The position numbers were made by a program, and so were the translations under genes. Shown piece after piece: positions 1-7,938 of a stretch of DNA of 64,000 nucleotides; within the stretch, counting starts at the first letter, position 1; every line of letters starts with the position of its first letter. The stretch is from Chryseobacterium sp. 7 (lineage in GTDB: Bacteria > Bacteroidota > Bacteroidia > Flavobacteriales > Weeksellaceae): assembly GCF_003663845.1 (NCBI RefSeq), contig NZ_RCCA01000001.1, forward strand, positions 2,232,001-2,296,000, in the 5' to 3' direction. The notes below the pieces were generated by a model. It was not told the DNA's origin. It searched no databases and was given only the letters and a program-made list of their open reading frames with translations.

Positions 1-731
1 TCTTCTACAACAGAAGGGTAGACCGCCCCAATGAAGTGGATATCAGAATTTTTCCAAAATATGATGATGCAGAGATCATTAAGGTAGGAAATCCGGCATT
101 GCGCCCTCAGTTTACAAACTCTATTGAACTAGGATATAAGCACAATTGGGATAGCGGATATTTATATTCTGCATTGTACCATCGTTTTGCCAATGGAACC
201 ATCACCAGAATTTCCAGTATTGTTCCGGGCAGCACACTTATTTATGCTGTTTTTCAAAATGCAGGGAAAAGCTATAATACAGGACTTGAAACAATATGGA
301 ACCAAAACATATCAGATGTTTATTCCCTGAATGTTAACGGAAATATATACCGTAACCAGATTGATGCATTTACTGTACAAAATCTGTATCCTCAGCCTAA
401 TACATTCTCTGCAGATCTGCAGACCGCTATTTCAGGGAATGTTAAAATGAACAACGTTTTTCATTTCTCAAAAGGACTGGATATGCAGTTTACATTGGTA
501 TATCTGGCTCCGGATATTATTCCTCAGGGAAGAATACAGTCAAGGTTTTCAATGGATGCAGGGATAAAAAAAGCAATTCAGAAAGGGAAGGGGGAAGTCT
601 TTTTTAACGCTTCGGATCTGCTCAACACCATGGTAATCAAGAAGTCTGTACAGGGTAACGGATTTGCCTACACCAGCAATGATTATTATGAAACCCAAGT
701 AATCAGATTGGGATACAGCTATAAATTTTAA
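1..731 (+). CDS. TonB-dependent receptor, C-terminal barrel fragment (5' end outside window)
   Basis: This is the C-terminal part of an outer-membrane beta-barrel receptor. The frame is open from base 3 to the stop at 729-731, and an in-frame GTG at 36 is internal. Codons 3-38 read F-Y-N-R-R-V-D-R-P-N-E-V-D, followed by KVGNPALRPQFTNSIELGY. This RP-N ... GNP-L-P-----SIELGY pattern is typical of the Bacteroidota outer-membrane beta-barrel (CarboxypepD_reg/TonB receptor) family. The protein ends in alternating aromatic and hydrophobic residues, with a terminal Y-S-Y-K-F strand as expected for BAM recognition. The substrate cannot be told from this part. A PAP2-type phosphatase follows 33 bases downstream and may be co-transcribed. 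Confidence 0.85.
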   Translation, partial: FYNRRVDRPNEVDIRIFPKYDDAEIIKVGNPALRPQFTNSIELGYKHNWDSGYLYSALYHRFANGTITRISSIVPGSTLIYAVFQNAGKSYNTGLETIWNQNISDVYSLNVNGNIYRNQIDAFTVQNLYPQPNTFSADLQTAISGNVKMNNVFHFSKGLDMQFTLVYLAPDIIPQGRIQSRFSMDAGIKKAIQKGKGEVFFNASDLLNTMVIKKSVQGNGFAYTSNDYYETQVIRLGYSYKF

Positions 732-764
732 TATAAAATCGGATAATTTTAAATGTGATTTAGA

Positions 765-1574
765 ATGAAAAAACAATTTCAAAAAACACTGGTGTATGTA
801 ATGATTTTGAGTTCAGCTTTAAGCCGGATCAATGCTCAGAATACCAATGATACGATAAATGTTCAAAAGTCTGTACAGGATACTATTACCACAACGGAAA
901 TTCCAAAAACCACTCTGAATTATAAGAGTTTCATCATTCCTACCGCATTTATTGCCTACGGAGTGGCAGGTCTTTCCATCAAGAATCTGAAACAGCTCAA
1001 TCTCTCCACTAAGGATGAAATCAACGAGCATCAGCCTAAAAAAATACAGCTGGATAATTATACCCAATACGCTCCGGCAGTAATGGTATATGGGTTTAAT
1101 GCAATGGGAATAAAAGGAAAACATAATCTGAGAGACCGCACCATCATTTACGCTTCCTCACAGTTGATTGCCGCTGCCTTTACCATGCCTTTAAAGTATC
1201 TGGTAAAAGAAGAAAGACCGGACGGATCCAATACTTTATCTTTTCCTTCGGGACATGCTGCCACTGCATTTTCTTCAGCACAGTTTATGTTCCGGGAATA
1301 TAAAGACACCAATTTCTGGCTCAGTATCTCCGGATATCCGTTTGCTGTTTTCACCGGAGTATACAGAATGCTGAATGATAAACACTGGCTGGGAGACGTG
1401 GTAGCAGGAGCCGGATTTGGAATTCTTTCTACAGAGCTGGCTTATTGGCTGTTTCCCAAAATTGATAATTTATTACGAGGTAAGAATAAAGTTAAAACAT
1501 CACTTTCATCCACCATGGTAATGCCTTTTTATCAGAATAAAATTGTGGGAATAGGCTTGGTAAAAACCTTTTAA
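765..1574 (+). CDS. PAP2-superfamily phosphatase (lipid phosphatase-like)
   Basis: 269-aa membrane or periplasmic acid phosphatase of the PAP2 superfamily, which removes phosphate from lipid phosphates such as undecaprenyl-PP or lipid A. The N-terminus looks like a signal peptide (hydrophobic, ending I-N-A-Q at about residue 25). All three signature motifs are present: K144-x6-R151-P152, P161-S-G-H164 and Y-R201-x5-H207-x3-D211. H164 and H207 should be the catalytic histidines. The third motif has Tyr where Ser is usual before Arg, which is tolerated in the family. A roughly 100-residue N-terminal stretch precedes the phosphatase core. It lies close behind the receptor fragment. The exact lipid substrate is not resolvable from sequence. 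Confidence 0.85.
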   Translation: MKKQFQKTLVYVMILSSALSRINAQNTNDTINVQKSVQDTITTTEIPKTTLNYKSFIIPTAFIAYGVAGLSIKNLKQLNLSTKDEINEHQPKKIQLDNYTQYAPAVMVYGFNAMGIKGKHNLRDRTIIYASSQLIAAAFTMPLKYLVKEERPDGSNTLSFPSGHAATAFSSAQFMFREYKDTNFWLSISGYPFAVFTGVYRMLNDKHWLGDVVAGAGFGILSTELAYWLFPKIDNLLRGKNKVKTSLSSTMVMPFYQNKIVGIGLVKTF

Positions 1575-1598
1575 AACAAATTCTTCATTATATTTAGT

Positions 1599-1632
1599 AA
1601 AGCATCATTTCTCCTTAAATGGTGCTTTTTTC
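1599..1632. terminator. Bidirectional rho-independent terminator
   Basis: A 12-bp stem (AAAGCATCATTT pairing with AAATGGTGCTTT, one G-T wobble) with a 6-nt loop and a T run at 1626-1632. It sits between the convergent phosphatase and SDR genes and abuts the restored SDR stop at 1633-1635, so it can serve both strands. Confidence 0.75.
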
Positions 1633-2435
1633 TTACACCACTTTGGCTTTACGGATTATTTTTGCCAGCATATCCGGAAAGAACCTCTTCAGATACACAG
1701 CCATAACTTCTTTACCGCCTATGGCCTTTTGTCTTTTCTGTTTCTCAATAGCGTACAGCATCTTTTTTGCGAAAATATCGACAGGCATTCCATTTTTGTG
1801 GCATCATCCATTGTACCCTGTAGTGAACCGTCTCCGGTAACAGCATTAATAGAAATATCAGTCTGGATAAAGCCTGGACAAATAATAGTAATTTTAATAT
1901 TCTGACTGAATAATTCTGCCCGCAATGCGTCAAAAAAACCATGTAATGCATGCTTTGCACCGGCATATCCGCTTCTCATTGGAGCTCCGAAAATGCCCAT
2001 AAGGCTGGACACAACAGCAATTTGCCCTCCTTTATTTCTGATCATATAGGGCAGAACTGCTTTTGTAAGAGCTACTGTTCCGATATAATCAATATCAATG
2101 AGCTGTTTATCTACTTCAATATCGGTTTCCATGGCTAGTGAACGTTGTGACAATCCGGCATTATTAATCAGAATATCAATCTTTCCGAATTGTTCTGATG
2201 CTTTTGCTGCAATGGCAGGCATTTCTTTATAATTTTTAAGATCTAAAGGAATTACCGCATACCGATCTTTATTCAAACCAGCTTTCTCAGCTACCCAATG
2301 AAGCTGTTCTTCTTTTCTGGATGAAAGGATGATTTTTGCATTGCTGCTTTTTGTTAGCTCTTTTACCAAAGCTTCTCCAATGCCTGACGATGCTCCCGTG
2401 ATCCAAATGACTTTATGATCAAAATAACGGTTCAT
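1633..2435 (-). pseudogene. Short-chain dehydrogenase/reductase, frameshifted near its 3' end
   Basis: Classical SDR: T13-G-A-S-S-G-I-G20 cofactor motif, N-N-A-G at about 91-94, catalytic Ser at about 143 and Y157-x3-K161. As written, the frame closes at 1719 and gives a 238-aa protein with an implausible tail (MECLSIFSQKRCC...). After residue K214 the -1/+2 frame carries the expected SDR C-terminus (NGMPVDIFAKKMLYAIEKQK ... KRFFPDMLAKIIRKAKVV) down to a stop at 1633-1635. Adding one A to the five-base A run (plus-strand T run 1793-1797) restores a continuous 267-aa enzyme. Either a sequencing slip or a recent mutation explains this. It lies 18 bases downstream of the FAD dehydrogenase on the same strand, so the two are probably one operon. 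Confidence 0.85.
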
Positions 2436-2453
2436 ATTTAATAGTTTTTAATT

Positions 2454-4112
2454 TTAAAGTCCGGCAATGTATTTTCCGGCCTTCATTCCAGAAAAGATAC
2501 AGCCTCCTAAAAATGTTCCTTCCAGAGCTCTGTAGCCATGCATTCCGCCGCCGCCAAAGCCCGCCGCTTCTCCGGCAGCATACAATCCTTCAATGATGCT
2601 GTCATCCTCTCTCAGTACCTGGCCATTCAGATTGGTTTTTATTCCACCCAGTGTTTTACGCGTCAAAATATTAAGACGCACGGCAATTAAGGGTCCGTTT
2701 TCAGGGTCTAAAATCTTATGGGGAGATGCAACACGCCCTAATTTATCTCCTAAATAATTTCTTGTATTTCTGATGTAATTAACCTGAGTGTCTTTCGAAA
2801 ACTTATTGTCTAGTTCGCGGTCCCTGGCTTCAATCTGAGATTTTATCTTTTCATATTTCAACAGGTTATTTCCTGCCAGTTCATTCATTCTTTTAACCAG
2901 ATCTTCCAGGTTATCTGATACAATAAAGTCTTTTCCGTGTTCTTTGAAAGCTTCTACAGGTTCGGGAGCTTTTTTGCCAAACATCCTTTTCAGAAAAAGC
3001 CCATAATCTTTATTCGTAATATCCGGATTCTGTTCCGAGCCTGAAAGTGCAAATTCTTTTTTGATAATTTTCTGGGTAAGAATAAACCATGAATAAGAAA
3101 ATCCGGTTTCCTGAATATATTGCAAGGTTCCCAACGTATCAAATCCCGGAAGAAAAGGAGCGGGGAGGCGTTCACCTTTTGCATCAAACCATAATGATGA
3201 AGGCCCAGGCAATATGCGGATTCCATGGTTTGGCCAGATAGGATTCCAGTTTTGCAGCCCTTCCGTATAATGCCACATTCTGTCCGGATTAATGATATGA
3301 GCGCCTGAATTCTCTGCAATACCAATCATTTTGCCATCTACATAAGCAGGAACACCGCAAACCATATTTTCAGGGGCTTTTCCCAGTCTTTCCGGCCAGT
3401 TTTTTCTTACCAGTTCATGATTGGCACCAATTCCTCCGGAAGCGATGATGATATTCGGAGCTGTATATTCAAAAGTGGAAATTACATTTCTGTTTGTCTC
3501 AGCACCTCTTTCCTTAGTATCATTCTCCAGAATATCTCCTTTAAGCCCTTTTATCTTTCCGTTTTCTGTAATAATTTCTGTTACCCGATGCCTGAATTTC
3601 ATCTGAAGCAGTCCTTTTTCCTGGGCTTTGTAAGCTTTTTCCACAAAAGGTTTTACAACTCCCGTACCTGTTCCCCAGCTTACATGAAAGCGTGGTACGG
3701 AATTCCCATGACCTGTTGCAGAACCATCACCACGTTCTGCCCAGCCTACCATAAACATCAGCTTAATTCCCAGTTTTGAAATATATTCATATTTTTCACC
3801 GGCTGCGAATTTCAGGTAAGCTTCTGCCCATTGGCGAGGCCAATAATCTTCCGGACGGTCAAAACCAGCTGTTCCTTTCCAATCCTGCAGTGCCAGTTCA
3901 TAAGAATCTTTGATTCCCACTCTTCTTTGCTGGGGTGAATTGATCAGAAACAGACCTCCGAATGACCAGAATGCCTGCCCGCCAATATTCTGTTCCGTTT
4001 CCTGATCCAAAAGAAGTACTTTTTTCCCGGTATTGGTAATTTCCATCGCAGCGGTAAGCCCTGCCAGTCCGGTTCCGATGATAATCGCATCAGGCTGGAA
4101 TTGATCTCCCAT
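2454..4112 (-). CDS. FAD-binding dehydrogenase (fumarate reductase/ketosteroid dehydrogenase-like)
   Basis: 552-aa flavoprotein. The Rossmann FAD site is near the N-terminus (I-I-I-G13-T-G-L-A-G18), followed by an acidic residue (L-L-L-D-Q-E) that should bind the adenosine ribose. The C-terminal G-L-Y-A-A-G-E-A-A-G-F-G-G-G-G segment is the second FAD contact typical of the FAD_binding_2 family. The family covers putative FAD-binding dehydrogenases related to 3-ketosteroid dehydrogenases and fumarate reductases. No signal peptide is seen, so it is probably cytosolic. It is upstream of, and likely co-transcribed with, the SDR, a pairing that suggests sequential oxidation of a hydrophobic alcohol or ketone. 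The substrate is unknown. Confidence 0.85.
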   Translation of the reverse strand: MGDQFQPDAIIIGTGLAGLTAAMEITNTGKKVLLLDQETEQNIGGQAFWSFGGLFLINSPQQRRVGIKDSYELALQDWKGTAGFDRPEDYWPRQWAEAYLKFAAGEKYEYISKLGIKLMFMVGWAERGDGSATGHGNSVPRFHVSWGTGTGVVKPFVEKAYKAQEKGLLQMKFRHRVTEIITENGKIKGLKGDILENDTKERGAETNRNVISTFEYTAPNIIIASGGIGANHELVRKNWPERLGKAPENMVCGVPAYVDGKMIGIAENSGAHIINPDRMWHYTEGLQNWNPIWPNHGIRILPGPSSLWFDAKGERLPAPFLPGFDTLGTLQYIQETGFSYSWFILTQKIIKKEFALSGSEQNPDITNKDYGLFLKRMFGKKAPEPVEAFKEHGKDFIVSDNLEDLVKRMNELAGNNLLKYEKIKSQIEARDRELDNKFSKDTQVNYIRNTRNYLGDKLGRVASPHKILDPENGPLIAVRLNILTRKTLGGIKTNLNGQVLREDDSIIEGLYAAGEAAGFGGGGMHGYRALEGTFLGGCIFSGMKAGKYIAGL

Positions 4113-4222
4113 TTTTCAAGGTATTTTTTTGTTGATGATACTTGATATAAATGTATTAAATATTTAAATGAAGCCATTAAAAAAAATCTTAATACTTTTA
4201 TTCTTTAATATAAAATAAAGAA

Positions 4223-4486
4223 ATGAAAGAAAACCATACTTATCAAGCGTTTGCTGTTTTAAAGGATGGAACAAGACATCTTATTGAAGCCGAATCCATT
4301 ATTATACAGCTTGAAGAAGAAATAGAAATTTCACTTGTTCCTCCTCATCCTGTTTTTCAGGGTAAACTGACGCTTGCTACCGGATCTGCCATCCTAGGAC
4401 GGGAAAATGAAAGAGACGGAGGAACTCAACTTATTATAGAACCCGGTGCTTCTAATGTAATTCATATTACTCCTAAAAGGTTTTAA
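4223..4486 (+). CDS. Small conserved-looking protein of unknown function
   Basis: 87-aa soluble protein that I do not recognise. It has no signal peptide or membrane segment. It is rich in beta-strand-like alternation, with an acidic patch (Q-L-E-E-E-I-E-I) and a Gly-containing C-terminal half (F-Q-G-K-L-T-L-A-T-G-S). It is divergent from the FAD dehydrogenase, and the 110-base AT-rich spacer should hold both promoters. Codon use looks like that of the neighbours. Confidence 0.6.
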   Translation: MKENHTYQAFAVLKDGTRHLIEAESIIIQLEEEIEISLVPPHPVFQGKLTLATGSAILGRENERDGGTQLIIEPGASNVIHITPKRF

Positions 4487-4546
4487 ATTCTATACAATAT
4501 CTTTAACAGAGCCACTTGTCTATAGGCACACTCTGCAAAACATTTC

Positions 4547-4554
4547 TATCTTTG
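4547..4554 (+). promoter_or_regulatory. -7 promoter box TATCTTTG for the rhodanese-like/TlpA pair
   Basis: Matches the Bacteroidota TAnnTTTG box. It overlaps an in-frame GTG at 4554, which argues that the coding start is the ATG at 4569, not the GTG. Confidence 0.6.
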
Positions 4555-4568
4555 TGAAAAATAGAAGA

Positions 4569-4997
4569 ATGAAGTATTTGCTTATCATTGCATGTTTTGT
4601 CTGCTCGGTGTTCAGCCAGGCACAGCAAAAACAAGATCCATGGAAAGACAGCCAGCTGATGGATCCCGCGTTACTGGCTTCCAGAATTGAAAAACATAAA
4701 ACAAAAGATCTGGTGATCATTTCAGTAGGTCCTGAAGCGATCATCAAAGGTTCTGTTGACATTGGGCCAACGCATGAGCCTGAAAACCTGGAAAACCTGA
4801 GAAACTATCTTAAAGATATTCCGAAGAACAGAGAAATTGTGATTTACTGCGGATGCTGTCCTTTTGTAAAGTGCCCCAATATACGTCCTGCATTTGCATT
4901 GCTGATGGAAATGGGTTTCAAAAATGCAAAGCTTTTAAATCTTCCGAAAAATATCAAAACAGACTGGTTAGATAAAGATTATCCTACAAATGATTAG
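4569..4997 (+). CDS. Exported rhodanese-like domain protein
   Basis: 142-aa protein with an N-terminal signal peptide (K-Y-L-L-I-I-A-C-F-V-C, cleavage near S-Q-A-Q19). The body resembles a rhodanese fold. The usual active-site strand and loop read I-V-I-Y-C94-G-C96-C97-P-F-V-K-C102-P-N-I-R106, so this loop holds four cysteines and not the single catalytic Cys of a classical sulfurtransferase. It overlaps or abuts the downstream TlpA-like thioredoxin, which suggests translational coupling and a joint periplasmic thiol or sulfur role. The start at 4569 is chosen because the promoter box ends at 4554. Function beyond the fold is inference. Confidence 0.7.
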   Translation: MKYLLIIACFVCSVFSQAQQKQDPWKDSQLMDPALLASRIEKHKTKDLVIISVGPEAIIKGSVDIGPTHEPENLENLRNYLKDIPKNREIVIYCGCCPFVKCPNIRPAFALLMEMGFKNAKLLNLPKNIKTDWLDKDYPTND

Positions 4998-4998
4998 T

Positions 4999-5502
4999 AT
5001 GAAGACGTGTTTTACCCTACTATTATTAATGCTCTTTTCAGGGTACAGTATTGCTCAAAACAAAATAGAAGTAGGAAAAAAAGCGCCTGAAATTACCATG
5101 ACTAAAGCAGATGGAACTTCATTTTCTCTTTCCACATTAAAAGGGAAACTGGTTCTGATTGATTTCTGGGCAACGTGGTGCGCTCCATGCGTGGAAGAGC
5201 AGCCTCAATTGAAAACAATGTATGATACCTATTCGGAACAGGTAAAAAATAATCAGTTTGAAATACTGAGTATTTCTTTAGATAAGAATAAAGAAAGCTG
5301 GCAGAAAGCGATTGGCAGATTTAATATCAACTGGATACAGATCAGTGATTTAAAATTCTGGAAAAGCCCTGTAGCAAAGCTTTACGAAGTTGATGAACTG
5401 CCTTTTAATGTTATTATTGACGGAGAGGGAACAATTTTAGCTAAAAATCTTCATGGAAAAGAACTTGAAGATTTTATTAAGAAAAGTCTTGTACAGAAAT
5501 AA
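4999..5502 (+). CDS. TlpA/ResA-like periplasmic thiol-disulfide oxidoreductase
   Basis: 167-aa thioredoxin-fold protein of the AhpC/TSA-TlpA group. It has an N-terminal signal peptide ending S-I-A-Q20 and the redox motif W-A-T-W-C61-A-P-C64. The cis-Pro region E-L-P-F-N-V-I-I-D-G is present. It probably reduces disulfides on exported proteins or serves cytochrome c maturation, as known for ResA/TlpA relatives. An alternative start at 4990 would overlap the upstream stop by 8 bases; 4999 gives a cleaner signal peptide. It follows the rhodanese-like gene directly, and a strong terminator follows at 5536. Confidence 0.85.
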   Translation: MKTCFTLLLLMLFSGYSIAQNKIEVGKKAPEITMTKADGTSFSLSTLKGKLVLIDFWATWCAPCVEEQPQLKTMYDTYSEQVKNNQFEILSISLDKNKESWQKAIGRFNINWIQISDLKFWKSPVAKLYEVDELPFNVIIDGEGTILAKNLHGKELEDFIKKSLVQK

Positions 5503-5535
5503 AACTGACAAATTCTGTAATTACAATATGAAAAG

Positions 5536-5566
5536 GAGTGGTAAGTTATTTTACCACTCTTTTTTT
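5536..5566 (+). terminator. Rho-independent terminator after the TlpA-like gene
   Basis: A 9-bp perfect stem (GAGTGGTAA / TTACCACTC) with a 6-nt loop, followed directly by a run of seven T. Confidence 0.85.
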
Positions 5567-5958
5567 CGTTGAAAAGAAGTATTTGTGTATTAGAATCTTG
5601 TGTTCAAAATAATTTAAGAGCATCATTGTGCCAGCAGGTCAATGATTATGAGGGAATAAATCATTTGACGTGTATTAACCATTTTGTTTTTAAATTCTAA
5701 ATAGTGAGTCTTACGGTTGATAGTATTTTTTGCATATTATATTATTTTGGTGTTTGGTCATTGACTAATTGTAAATATAATAATTTATTTTAAGTAAATC
5801 ACTAATTAATGATTTATTAAAATAAAATTTATAAAAAATAATATTGGCTTAAAATACTGTTCATGCTTAATAAAATACGAAGACAACAATATAAATGAGT
5901 AGTTTATTATTTGAATGTTGAATACTGTTTTAGCTTATTATCTTAAGCCATTTTTATT
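5567..5958. other. AT-rich intergenic region, nothing recognised
   Basis: About 390 bases between a terminator and the 3' end of the minus-strand SMR gene. Very AT-rich, with short chance inverted repeats (for example AAATCA...TGATTT near 5798-5818) but no ORF with coding character, promoter box or RNA structure that I can support. Confidence 0.5.
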
Positions 5959-6276
5959 TTAGAATAATTTAAGACCAACGATTCCCACTAGAATCAGTAA
6001 AGCAGACAATAATCTTAAAATGCTTGCAGAGTCTTGGAAAAAGAGAATTCCTGCCAGCAAAGTTCCTACGGCACCTATTCCCGTCCAGACCGCATAAGCT
6101 GTTCCGATCGGGATGCTTTTCTGGGCATACCAAAGAAATCCACCACTTATCATCATGCATAAGACAGAGAACATAATCCAGCTCCATTTATTATTTTCCG
6201 GCTGTTGAGATAGCTTAAGTCCTAAGGGCCATCCAATTTCAAAAATTCCTGCGATAATTAATGCAAACCAGTTCAT
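5959..6276 (-). CDS. SMR-family transporter, SugE/Gdx guanidinium-exporter type
   Basis: 105-aa four-helix small multidrug resistance protein. Start chosen at Met 6276 (M-N-W-F-A-L-I-I); a longer frame to 6300 only adds eight polar residues. The essential Glu is at position 13 (I-F-E13-I-G-W) and the helix-3 signature reads P-I-G-T-A-Y-A-V-W-T-G-I-G-A-V-G. It ends I-V-G-L-K-L-F. These features fit the SugE/Gdx branch, which exports guanidinium and some quaternary ammonium compounds, better than the EmrE branch. I see no guanidine riboswitch upstream. It is transcribed alone. Confidence 0.85.
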   Translation of the reverse strand: MNWFALIIAGIFEIGWPLGLKLSQQPENNKWSWIMFSVLCMMISGGFLWYAQKSIPIGTAYAVWTGIGAVGTLLAGILFFQDSASILRLLSALLILVGIVGLKLF

Positions 6277-6533
6277 ACCATTTATTTTAGAGATGTTCAA
6301 TCGTCCTTTCTAATAGGATATAACATCTCAATTACTGCTGTAAAATTAGCTTTCCTTATTCCGGTTTAATACAATAAACTGAGTGACACGGTAAAAAACA
6401 GGGGTAAAACGTCTTATAAACACTACGAAACGTTTGTTATTTTAGAATTAAATCTTAGAATGAAATTCATTAATATTAGTATCTTTAAAAGATTAAATAG
6501 GGAAGTCTTTACCTTATAAATATTCAGTCCAAT

Positions 6534-7037
6534 ATGCTAACAGATATTATTAAGCCTCATCTCAACGTTATTTTTTGTGGAATCAATCCCGGTTTAAAAT
6601 CATCTAATGACGGTCATCATTTTTCCGGAAGGAGCAACCGTTTTTGGAAAGTACTTCATCAGTCAGGTTTTACACCGTATGAAATAGAAGCGGTACATGA
6701 TACATCTCTTCTGGATTTCGGATATGGGCTGACGACTGCTGTGGCAAGAGCGACTTCCCGCGCAGACGAGCTTTCTAAGGAAGAATTTGATGAATCTCTT
6801 GAAAGTTTTAAATTAAAAATAACAACATTTCAACCGAAATATATTGCTTTTCTCGGCAAAGCGGCTTACAAGGCTTTTTCTAAAAAGAAAGAAATTCTTT
6901 GGGGCGAACAGTCTGAAGAATTCTGTGGAGCAAAAGTATGGGTTTTACCTAATACCAGTGGTTTGAATCGTGGATTTTCTCTTGACAGTCTGGTTATGCA
7001 TTATAAAGAGTTTTATCATACTGCTCATGAGTCCTGA
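6534..7037 (+). CDS. mug: G:T/U mismatch-specific DNA glycosylase
   Basis: 167-aa uracil-DNA glycosylase of family 2 (Mug/TDG). It removes uracil or thymine opposite guanine in base excision repair. The active-site loop is F-C-G-I-N18-P-G20, with the activating Asn at the same number as in E. coli Mug. The second motif, N-T-S-G-L-N-R (about 147-153), corresponds to the family N-P-S-G-L-N loop that inserts into the helix. Length matches the family. A TATCTTTA box at about 6479 may be the promoter. It is convergent with the AAG-type glycosylase, so two base-excision enzymes sit side by side on opposite strands. Confidence 0.9.
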   Translation: MLTDIIKPHLNVIFCGINPGLKSSNDGHHFSGRSNRFWKVLHQSGFTPYEIEAVHDTSLLDFGYGLTTAVARATSRADELSKEEFDESLESFKLKITTFQPKYIAFLGKAAYKAFSKKKEILWGEQSEEFCGAKVWVLPNTSGLNRGFSLDSLVMHYKEFYHTAHES

Positions 7038-7043
7038 TCTTTA

Positions 7044-7646
7044 TTATTTATTGGGCTTGCTCACATATTTGTTTCCTTTTACAAAAAAACGCCATGGTAA
7101 AAGTGCATCTTCCTGTGCATAAGCAACACCAATACGAGGTCCTGAAATAATTTGATCCGGAGTATAAGAAATTCCATGATCTTCAATCCAGATTTCATCT
7201 CCGTTCAGGTCTTTTTTGTTAAATGACTTATCTATTCCCAACGCTTTGGATGCTGAGCCCGGTCCCACAGAAATAGCAGCTTTTGAAACGGGCATATTTC
7301 TTCTTAATTCCATGATTTCTTTACCGATTAAAGGTTCAACAGCTCTCACCAAAACGGCATGCGGATCATCTTGCAGGGAAGTCACCACATTGAAAAGATG
7401 ATGGATTCCATAGCACAAATACACATAAGAAATTCCACCTTGGCTGTATAACGTTTCTGTGCGGTCTGTACGTCTGCCTCCATAAGCATGGGAAGCTTTA
7501 TCCTTAACACCAAAGTAAGCTTCTGTTTCTACAATGATTCCGGCTGTTATTTCACCATTGATTTCTGTAAAAAGGACTTTTCCCAAAAGATCCTGAGCCA
7601 GAAAAAGAACATCCTGGCTGAAATAATAGGAGGGTGGTAGTTTCAT
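7044..7646 (-). CDS. 3-methyladenine DNA glycosylase, AAG/MPG family
   Basis: 200-aa alkyladenine DNA glycosylase that excises alkylated purines. The catalytic region reads I-I-V-E40-T-E42-A-Y, with the acidic residue that activates water in human AAG at E40. Downstream conserved blocks are S-H-A-Y-G-G-R-R-T-D-R-T and V-Y-L-C-Y-G-I-H-H-L-F-N-V-V-T, and R-A-V-E-P-L. Length is normal for bacterial members. Only six bases separate its stop from the mug stop. Confidence 0.9.
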   Translation of the reverse strand: MKLPPSYYFSQDVLFLAQDLLGKVLFTEINGEITAGIIVETEAYFGVKDKASHAYGGRRTDRTETLYSQGGISYVYLCYGIHHLFNVVTSLQDDPHAVLVRAVEPLIGKEIMELRRNMPVSKAAISVGPGSASKALGIDKSFNKKDLNGDEIWIEDHGISYTPDQIISGPRIGVAYAQEDALLPWRFFVKGNKYVSKPNK

Positions 7647-7897
7647 GAATGGTTTTAGAAATTATTCACTCAAATTTAGTGATAATCTTATAAAAACAAA
7701 AGCTATTGGCAGTGAAGCAGACAAAAGATACCACAAAAAATAACATTTCCTAAATCAGTGAGTAATTTGGCACATCCATTGTTACTTTCTTGATAACATC
7801 ATTTTACACCACTATAAAAATTTATAGGTTTTGACACTTATTTTTCCCTGGAGCAGTCCGGGGAATTTTTGTTAGAGTCTAAAATGGTTTTAATAAT

Positions 7898-7930
7898 TAA
7901 AAATAAAAAGTCCCACATTGCTGTGAGACT
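7898..7930 (-). terminator. Terminator after the DPP IV gene
   Basis: On the minus strand AGTCTCACA-gcaa-TGTGGGACT forms a 9-bp stem with one wobble, followed by TTTTTATTTTT. It lies directly 3' of the stop at 7939. The rest of the 7647-7938 spacer shows no gene. Confidence 0.75.
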
Positions 7931-7938
7931 TTCATTAT

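Noticed and set aside
6300..6533. Guanidine riboswitch upstream of the SugE/Gdx-type gene
   Set aside because: No recognisable ykkC-type conserved blocks or long structured leader were found.
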